DNA of 16,924 nt from NCBI GenBank assembly GCA_039177505.1, contig JBCDFR010000061.1, positions 1 to 16,924 on the forward strand, written 5' to 3'. Below, piece after piece: positions 12,477-16,924 of the stretch. The notes under the pieces are model-generated. The model saw only the letters and a program-made list of their open reading frames with translations, was not told the origin of the DNA and did no database searches. The stretch's first letter is position 1. Every line of letters starts with the position of its first letter. Made by a program: the position numbers and the translations under genes. The DNA is from JABSQH01 sp039177505. Lineage in GTDB: Bacteria > Actinomycetota > Acidimicrobiia > Acidimicrobiales > Ilumatobacteraceae.

Positions 12477-13423
12477 GCTCGCGGGTGGGTGTCGCGGTAC
12501 ACAGCCGAGAGCCGCTCGCGGCTGACGTGAGTGTAACGCTGGGTCGTCGCGACATCGGTGTGCCCCAACAACTCCTGCACGGCGCGCAGATCGGCACCGC
12601 CATCGAGGAGGTGCGTAGCGAACGAGTGGCGCAGCGCGTGGGGATGGGTCGGCGACGCCGACCGGCGATCGAGGATTCGCCGGACATCGCGAGGCGCGAG
12701 CGGCTTGCCGCGTTCGTTGCCGAACAAGACATCGCCCACGCTCGGCGGGAGCACCTCGCCGCGCACGTCGAGCCAACGGCGCAACGCATCGACAGTGGGG
12801 TCGCTGAGCGGCACACGACGCTCCTTGTCACCTTTGCCCCACACGGTGGCGGCACGCTCGCGCAAGGCAACGGCGGAGACGCCGAGACCGCAGAGTTCGG
12901 CCACGCGTAGGCCGGAGCCGTACAGCAACTCGAGCACCGCATCGTCACGCCACCGGCGCCACTGCGGCTCGTCGGGATCGATCGGAGCGTCGAGTAGATG
13001 CGTCAGCTCGCCGCGATCGAGCACCCGCGGGAGGCGCCCATCCCCCGCCGGAACCGACACCCCGGCAGTCGGATCGTCGCTGGCCGCGCCCTCGGTGACG
13101 GCCCAGCGGAAATACCGGCGCAGCGCGGCGGTCTTGCGGGCCAACGTGCGGCGCGCATAACGCCGCGTGGTGAGGTGCGCCAGGTAGCGCCGGACCGTGG
13201 TGCGATTGACGCTGTCGGGATTGCGAATCTCGCTCCGCGAGCACCACGTGACGAATCCGCGCATGTCGCTGCCGTAGGCGGCGACGGTGTGCTCGGACAG
13301 CGACGTCAACGAACGCAGATAGTCGTCGAGTCGCCAGCCGTCCACCCGGGCGACGGTAGCGCCCGTGCCCGCAGCCGATGTGGACACCGGGCGCCGTCGG
13401 TTGACGATCGGTGGATTCGACAA
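12473..13423 (-). CDS. xerC: Tyrosine recombinase XerC
   Basis: Up to 316 residues. The N-terminal SAM-like DNA-binding domain (about 28-112: WRLDDYLRSLTSLSEHTVAAY, then FVTWC and TLARKTAALRRYFRW) is followed by the catalytic domain with every active-site residue present: Arg173 (LLYGSGLRVAEL), Lys197 (WGKGDKERRVPL), His262 and Arg265 (HALRHSFATHLL), His288 (LLGHTDVATTQ) and the nucleophile Tyr297 (RYTHVS). This is the chromosome-dimer resolution recombinase class rather than a phage integrase, judged by length and by its place between dprA and the sigma factor. The start is uncertain: TTG at 13423, 6 bases after the dprA stop, uses the whole open frame, while GTG at 13385-13387 would drop 12 unconserved residues. 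The stop overlaps the sigma gene start. No dif-like site was recognised in the window. Confidence 0.92.
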   Translation of the reverse strand: MSNPPIVNRRRPVSTSAAGTGATVARVDGWRLDDYLRSLTSLSEHTVAAYGSDMRGFVTWCSRSEIRNPDSVNRTTVRRYLAHLTTRRYARRTLARKTAALRRYFRWAVTEGAASDDPTAGVSVPAGDGRLPRVLDRGELTHLLDAPIDPDEPQWRRWRDDAVLELLYGSGLRVAELCGLGVSAVALRERAATVWGKGDKERRVPLSDPTVDALRRWLDVRGEVLPPSVGDVLFGNERGKPLAPRDVRRILDRRSASPTHPHALRHSFATHLLDGGADLRAVQELLGHTDVATTQRYTHVSRERLSAVYRDTHPRA

Positions 13424-13429
13424 GGTCCG

Positions 13430-14548
13430 TCACGTCGGCGTCGGATCCCAGCCCACAAGGGTCTCGAACCAGCCGGCGGTCTCGCGCACCCAGCCATCGC
13501 GTTCGAGCCGGGCCACCAACAGCGCGGTCTCGCCGAGGGGTCGGTCGATGTCGTTGGCGAGCATCTCCAAGGTGCACGGACCCTGGGCGCAGCGGTCGGC
13601 AATTCGTTGGGCACGCCCGCGCGGCTGAGGCCGCGGGTCGTAGCGCCGATTAGCGGCCCGGCGACCGTCGAGACCGAGCGCCAACAGGATGTCGAGGGTC
13701 TCCGTTGCGGGTGCTGCTCCGTCGCGCAGCAGTGCGTTGGTGCCCACCGACGCAGGGTGATCGATTCCGCCCGGGACTGCGAACACCGCAACGTCGCGCT
13801 GCGCCGCCTCGCGCGCCGTGATCAGGCTGCCGCCGCGGTCACGGCTTTCCACGACGATGACCACCTCGGCAAGCGCGGCGATGATTCGATTGCGCAGCGG
13901 GAACCGAAAGGCATCCGGGCGCGTACCTGGAGGCCACTCCGACACGACCGCACCGCGCTGCGCGACCTCGGCCCAGAGCGCGCTGTTCGCTCGCGGATAC
14001 GGCCGATCGAGCCCGTTGCCGACGATGGCCACCGGCTGGGCCCCCGTCACCGTGAGCGCACCGCGATGCGCCGCGGCATCGATCCCTTTCGCCAACCCAG
14101 ACACGATGGTGACCGCTTCCTCGGTGAGCTCGACGGCGAACCGCGCCGCGTGCTCGCGCCCCCGCTGGCTGGCATTGCGAGTACCCACGATCGCCACCCG
14201 TCGCCGCTGCAGACCGTTGAGATCGCCGCGCACGAAAAGCGCTGCCGGGTGCCATGGATCGCTTCGCAACACCACCGGATACGCCTCATCGGTCGCTGTC
14301 ACCACCTCGACACCGAGTCGGCGGCACTGCTCGGCGCAGCGCTGCGGATCGCGCGCCGCCGCGCTGGACCTCCAGGCCGCCGCCACGTCGGCATGACGAG
14401 CCAAAAGGTCACCGACAGGACCGTCGGCGAGCTGGTGTCCCGCGGCCACGGCGTACGCCGTCTCCGGATCGAAGCGGTCGAGCAGCGCCCGCAGGCGGAC
14501 AACCGTCATCTTGTCGAACCCGGCCAGTGCGGCGACGAAACCGCTCAT
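13430..14548 (-). CDS. dprA: DNA processing protein DprA (DNA uptake / recombination mediator)
   Basis: A 372-residue DprA/Smf. The family protects incoming single-stranded DNA and loads RecA on it during transformation; many non-competent bacteria keep it with an unclear role. Visible: an N-terminal helical, SAM-like region (1-90), the Rossmann-like core with VAIVGTRNASQRGREHA at 118-134, IVSGLAKGIDAAAHRGAL at 148-165, FPLRNRIIA at 216-224, RGGSLITAREA at 238-248 and DHPASVGTNALLRDGA at 263-278, then a linker and a C-terminal winged-helix (about 315-362). All core motifs are intact. ATG 14548 was preferred over an in-frame GTG at 14557 because it overlaps the comM stop as ATGA; the proteins differ by 3 residues. 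With comM upstream it forms a competence-type pair. Confidence 0.94.
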   Translation of the reverse strand: MSGFVAALAGFDKMTVVRLRALLDRFDPETAYAVAAGHQLADGPVGDLLARHADVAAAWRSSAAARDPQRCAEQCRRLGVEVVTATDEAYPVVLRSDPWHPAALFVRGDLNGLQRRRVAIVGTRNASQRGREHAARFAVELTEEAVTIVSGLAKGIDAAAHRGALTVTGAQPVAIVGNGLDRPYPRANSALWAEVAQRGAVVSEWPPGTRPDAFRFPLRNRIIAALAEVVIVVESRDRGGSLITAREAAQRDVAVFAVPGGIDHPASVGTNALLRDGAAPATETLDILLALGLDGRRAANRRYDPRPQPRGRAQRIADRCAQGPCTLEMLANDIDRPLGETALLVARLERDGWVRETAGWFETLVGWDPTPT

Positions 14549-16074
14549 GCCGCCCACCCGCTACTGCTCATCCCGAGCGGCGTGCGTAGAGCCAGCGCGA
14601 GCGCAACGTCGTCGGCACCGACCGGACCAACCGGATCGTCGGAGTGCACCGATCGCAGGTCGGCGATGGTGCGAGCAACGCGACGCAGACGGTGGTAGCC
14701 ACGACCGCTCAGCCGGCCGCCGGAGATCTCGTCGTACAACATGGTCTTCGCGGCCTCGTCGACGGCGGCGTGTTCGTCAAGACGACGCGCTCCGAGCAGC
14801 GCGTTGAGCGTGCCCTGACGTTCAATCGACACTGCACGTGCAGCGTGCACCCGAGCAGCCACCGATGCGGTCGACTCTCCCGGTGTGCCGTCGAGGAGGT
14901 CGTGAGCTCCGGGTCGCGCCACGGGCACGCGCAAGTCGAATCGATCGAGCAAGGGCCCCGACACGCGTCGGACGTACCGCAACCGCTCACCGTCGCTGCA
15001 CATACACGACCCCGGCGGCCCTCCCCCGCACGGACACGGGTTCATTGCGGCGACCAATTGAAATGCCGACGGAACCGTGGCCCGCACCGCGGCTCGATCG
15101 ATATTGATCATGCCCAGTTCGAGCGGCTGGCGCAGCCCGTCGAGCACCGATGGCGTGAACTCGGCCAGTTCGTCCAAGAACAGCACACCGCCATGGGCCA
15201 GACTCACCTCGCCCGGCCGTAGCGACTGCGAGCCACCCCCGATGAGCGCCGCCCGCGACGCTGTGTGATGAGGCGACCGGTACGGCGGCTGTGTGATCAG
15301 CCCGCTCGCCGGCAGCGCCATCCCCGCCGCCGAGTGGATCATCGTGGCCTCGAGCGAACGATCGTCGGACAAGGGAGGCAGCAGACCCGGCAGCCGCGCC
15401 GCCAACATCGTCTTGCCCGCCCCCGGCGGCCCTACAAAGAGCAGGTGGTGCCCACCGGCGGCGGCGATCTCCAGACCGTGACGAGCGACGTGCTGACCGT
15501 GAACGTCTTGCAGATCCCGCGGATCATCGTGTAGCTGCGCGGGCGGTGGCGGCGGTGGATCGGGCCAGGGGCGTAGACCACGCAGCACGGCTAGGAGCTG
15601 TGGGAGGTCGTCCGCGCTGCGCACCTCGCCTCGTGCCGCGATCTGCGCCTCGCGGTGCGAGCCGCTCGGAACCACCACGTCGACCGGACCGAGCGCGGCG
15701 ACCATCGGCGCGACGCCGAGCACGTGGCGGATCGATCCATCGAGTCCGAGCTCGCCGATGAACGCCAGCCCCCGAACATCGGCGGGATTGACATGGCCAT
15801 CGGCGACCAGGATGCCGACGGCCATCGCCAAGTCGAGCGCCGAACCGGTCTTGATCTCGGTCGCCGGCACGAGGTTGAGCGTGGTGTTCGTCTTCGGCCA
15901 CGGCTCGTCGCTGCTATAGAACGCACCGCGCAGTCGGTCGCGCGCCTCGCGGACGACACCATCGGGACGGCCGACGATGTGAAAGCCGGGAAGGCCGCTC
16001 GCGACCTGCACCTCGACGGTGATCGCATGGCCGGCCGAGCCGACCACCATGGCAGTGGAAACAGAGGAGTACAT
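14545..16074 (-). CDS. comM: ComM/YifB-family Mg-chelatase-like AAA+ ATPase
   Basis: A 509-residue protein. ComM is a hexameric branch-migration helicase that helps integrate transforming DNA in gammaproteobacteria; the actinobacterial homologue (YifB) is assumed similar. The N-terminal Lon-like (S5-fold) domain runs to about 165 (GLPGFHIVGRPDGVVREARD, LVPATEIKTGSALDLAMAVG, AFIGELGLDGSIR). A proline run at 173-178 leads to the AAA+ core: Walker A GPPGAGKT at 215-222, HTASRAALIGGG at 270-281, Walker B VLFLDE at 297-302, and AMNPCPCG at 343-350, where Cys347, Cys349, Cys357 and Cys359 make a likely zinc site. LLDRFDLRVPV is the sensor region, and the C-terminal Mg_chelatase_C part carries GRGYHRLRRVARTIADL. 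It heads the comM-dprA-xerC-sigma unit. In many actinobacteria a YraN (UPF0102) gene precedes comM; here a divergent lipoprotein gene does. ATG 16074 gives the usual N-terminus. Confidence 0.94.
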   Translation of the reverse strand: MYSSVSTAMVVGSAGHAITVEVQVASGLPGFHIVGRPDGVVREARDRLRGAFYSSDEPWPKTNTTLNLVPATEIKTGSALDLAMAVGILVADGHVNPADVRGLAFIGELGLDGSIRHVLGVAPMVAALGPVDVVVPSGSHREAQIAARGEVRSADDLPQLLAVLRGLRPWPDPPPPPPAQLHDDPRDLQDVHGQHVARHGLEIAAAGGHHLLFVGPPGAGKTMLAARLPGLLPPLSDDRSLEATMIHSAAGMALPASGLITQPPYRSPHHTASRAALIGGGSQSLRPGEVSLAHGGVLFLDELAEFTPSVLDGLRQPLELGMINIDRAAVRATVPSAFQLVAAMNPCPCGGGPPGSCMCSDGERLRYVRRVSGPLLDRFDLRVPVARPGAHDLLDGTPGESTASVAARVHAARAVSIERQGTLNALLGARRLDEHAAVDEAAKTMLYDEISGGRLSGRGYHRLRRVARTIADLRSVHSDDPVGPVGADDVALALALRTPLGMSSSGWAA

Positions 16075-16174
16075 CGGACCCCCAGAACGACGCGGCGAGA
16101 ATCGCCGGTGTGGTGGATGGGCCCGCGGCCGATCGCATCAAGCGAAGCGCCACCAATGGTACCGGACGCCATGC

Positions 16175-16180
16175 CACAAT
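16175..16180 (+). promoter_or_regulatory. Candidate -10 hexamer for leaderless transcription of the small lipoprotein
   Basis: CACAAT shares 4 of 6 bases with TATAAT and is followed by 6 bases and the GTG at 16187, again at exactly -12 to -7 if the transcript begins at the start codon. No ribosome binding site is evident. No -35 match was found. Confidence 0.3.
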
Positions 16181-16186
16181 GCGCCC

Positions 16187-16615
16187 GTGGCGCGTCGGAC
16201 GACTCTCTTCGTCGCCACCGGCGTCTTCGCAGTCGCGATGACGAGCGGCTGCTCGCTCCTCGACGACAACGGCGACAGCGGCGACGCGGCGCGTTTCTGT
16301 GGCGAGGTTGCGGCGAACTCGACGGCGCTGACGCAGCCCAACGTGCAGACAACGACCGACATCGAGGCGCTGCTCGATCTTTACCGCGAGGTCGGCACGT
16401 TCGCACCACTCGCGATCGAAGCCGAATGGGACCAGCTCATCGAGGCCTACGAACTGGCCAGCGCGGTCATTCCCGGCGACGAACAGTCCGAGCAGGCGGC
16501 ACTTGCAGCGATCTACTCCTCAGAGTCCGCGGCAGCTGCAGTCGACCAATGGTTGGTCGACAACTGCGCGGTCGACATCGGCCCGGTGGCGACGATCGTC
16601 CCAAAGAACCCGTGA
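16187..16615 (+). CDS. Small putative lipoprotein of unknown function
   Basis: A 142-residue protein that I do not recognise. With GTG 16187 as start it reads VARRTTLFVATGVFAVAMTS then G-C, a short basic n-region and hydrophobic core ending in the lipobox T19-S20-G21-C22; Cys22 should be lipidated and the protein anchored outside the cell. After a short Asp-rich linker (LLDDNGDSGDAARF) the mature part is acidic and helix-prone with a regular pattern (IEALLDLYREVGTFAPLAIE, WDQLIEAYELASAV, EQAALAAIYSSESAAAAVDQ). Two further cysteines (FCGEV and DNCAVD) bracket this helical region and could form a disulfide. The open frame extends upstream to 16019, but that part overlaps comM antisense and looks random. 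The gene is divergent from comM (112 bases) and convergent with clpP, with a strong hairpin 19 bases after its stop. Confidence 0.75.
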   Translation: MARRTTLFVATGVFAVAMTSGCSLLDDNGDSGDAARFCGEVAANSTALTQPNVQTTTDIEALLDLYREVGTFAPLAIEAEWDQLIEAYELASAVIPGDEQSEQAALAAIYSSESAAAAVDQWLVDNCAVDIGPVATIVPKNP

Positions 16616-16620
16616 CACGG

Positions 16621-16657
16621 ACGTCTGGCACCTGGCAACGACATCTGGTGCCTGGCA
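16621..16657. repeat. Imperfect 17-base direct repeat with 20-base period
   Basis: ACGTCTGGCACCTGGCA at 16621-16637 and ACATCTGGTGCCTGGCA at 16641-16657 differ at 3 of 17 positions and start 20 bases apart. The second copy is also the left half of the large palindrome that follows. The mismatches exchange CA for TG, so that the second copy can pair perfectly with the inverted arm and the first cannot. Confidence 0.7.
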
Positions 16658-16671
16658 CCAGATGTCGTTGC
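16635..16671. terminator. Perfect 18-bp inverted repeat between convergent genes, bidirectional terminator candidate
   Basis: GCAACGACATCTGGTGCC (16635-16652) and its exact complement (16654-16671) flank one base, T16653. In RNA from either strand this would fold into a long, very stable stem with a tight loop. It sits between the ends of two convergent genes (stop codons at 16615 and 16685), the normal place for a two-way terminator. There is no T-run on either side, as is usual for high-GC actinobacteria. Its length and perfection exceed what termination needs, so it may also be a mobile or dispersed palindromic repeat. Confidence 0.75.
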
Positions 16672-16684
16672 ACTCGGCGCAGGC

Positions 16685-16924
16685 TCAGATTTCGCCGCGG
16701 CGGTTGATGACCTCGTCACAGAGGCCGTACTCCTTGGCCTCGTCGGCAGTGAACCAACGGTCGCGCTCACTGTCGTTCTGGATCTGCTCGAGCGTTTGCC
16801 CGGAGTGCTCGGCGATGATCTCGGCCATCCGGCGCTTGGTGTACCGCAACTGCTCGGCCTGAATGGCGATGTCGGAGGCCTGGCCGCGCAAGCCGGCCAG
16901 CGGCTGGTGCATCATGATGCGCGC
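16685..16924 (-). CDS. clpP: ATP-dependent Clp protease proteolytic subunit, C-terminal part (ClpP1-like; cut by right edge)
   Basis: The last 79 codons plus stop are in the window. The first visible residues ARIMMHQPLAG contain the catalytic His (MMHQP), and ERDRWFTADEAKEYGLCDEV contains the catalytic Asp (the D of ERDRW); the catalytic Ser lies in the missing part. ClpP forms tetradecameric barrels that degrade proteins unfolded by ClpX or ClpC. SDIAIQAEQ and the DRDRWFTA-like block resemble mycobacterial ClpP1 more than ClpP2. In mycobacteria clpP1 is followed by clpP2 and then clpX; here the gene is followed by the palindromic hairpin and an opposing lipoprotein gene, so it is the last gene of its unit. 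The stop at 16685-16687 gives a normal family C-terminus (VINRRGEI). Confidence 0.93.
   Translation of the reverse strand, partial: ARIMMHQPLAGLRGQASDIAIQAEQLRYTKRRMAEIIAEHSGQTLEQIQNDSERDRWFTADEAKEYGLCDEVINRRGEI

Noticed and set aside
12473..13423. Possible phage or integron integrase
   Set aside because: Length, full catalytic set and position between dprA and the sigma factor match housekeeping XerC; no attachment sites, phage genes or tRNA nearby.
12998..14698. A 566-codon open frame on the plus strand
   Set aside because: Antisense to xerC and dprA; composition is typical of a high-GC shadow frame and no motif is seen.
16156..16161. TACCAT on the minus strand as a -10 for comM
   Set aside because: It fits TANNNT, but no -35 element lies at a sensible distance (TTGTGG is only 12 bases away) and the leader would be about 80 bases; too weak to list as a feature.

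Overview
The window looks like chromosomal core DNA from a high-GC actinobacterium. Three things support this: an almost certain mycothiol-dependent formaldehyde dehydrogenase (mycothiol is an actinobacterial thiol), the gene order comM-dprA-xerC-WhiG/FliA sigma-M23-like gene-rpsB-tsf-pyrH-frr-cdsA-dxr-rseP-ispG known from Streptomyces and relatives, and G/C-rich codon use with only two TTA codons. The lack of classical Streptomyces or mycobacterial traits and the acidic, extended protein termini fit the class Acidimicrobiia (Ilumatobacter-like), but that placement is inference.

Layout. (1) 1-495, minus: the N-terminal part of an unrecognised lipoprotein that runs off the left edge. (2) 549-2614, plus: a two-gene unit, mscR (S-hydroxymethylmycothiol dehydrogenase) and manA (mannose-6-phosphate isomerase). 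It ends tail to tail with ispG, only 3 bases away. (3) 2618-10946, minus, transcribed right to left: rpsB-tsf-pyrH-frr-cdsA-dxr-rseP-ispG, a tightly packed run joining translation (S2, EF-Ts, ribosome recycling), UMP phosphorylation, phospholipid precursor synthesis, MEP isoprenoid synthesis and intramembrane proteolysis. (4) 11094-16074, minus: comM-dprA-xerC-sigma factor-degenerate M23 protein, with overlapping or nearly abutting reading frames. (5) 16187-16615, plus: a small unrecognised lipoprotein. (6) 16621-16671: a striking composite inverted/direct repeat, probably a bidirectional terminator. (7) 16685-16924, minus: the C-terminal end of clpP (ClpP1-like), cut by the right edge.

The gene content is nearly all conserved housekeeping, and I see no CRISPR array, insertion sequence, tRNA, rRNA or novel defence or metabolic system. 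The longest stretch without a gene is about 147 bases, between rpsB and the M23-like gene. The points that deserve a second look are at the margins: the repeat-built terminator before clpP, a pair of mutually exclusive hairpins in the rpsB leader, an M23 domain with all zinc ligands replaced, long unstructured extensions on CdsA and S2, -10-like hexamers placed exactly where leaderless transcripts would need them, and TTA codons confined to the two isoprenoid genes.
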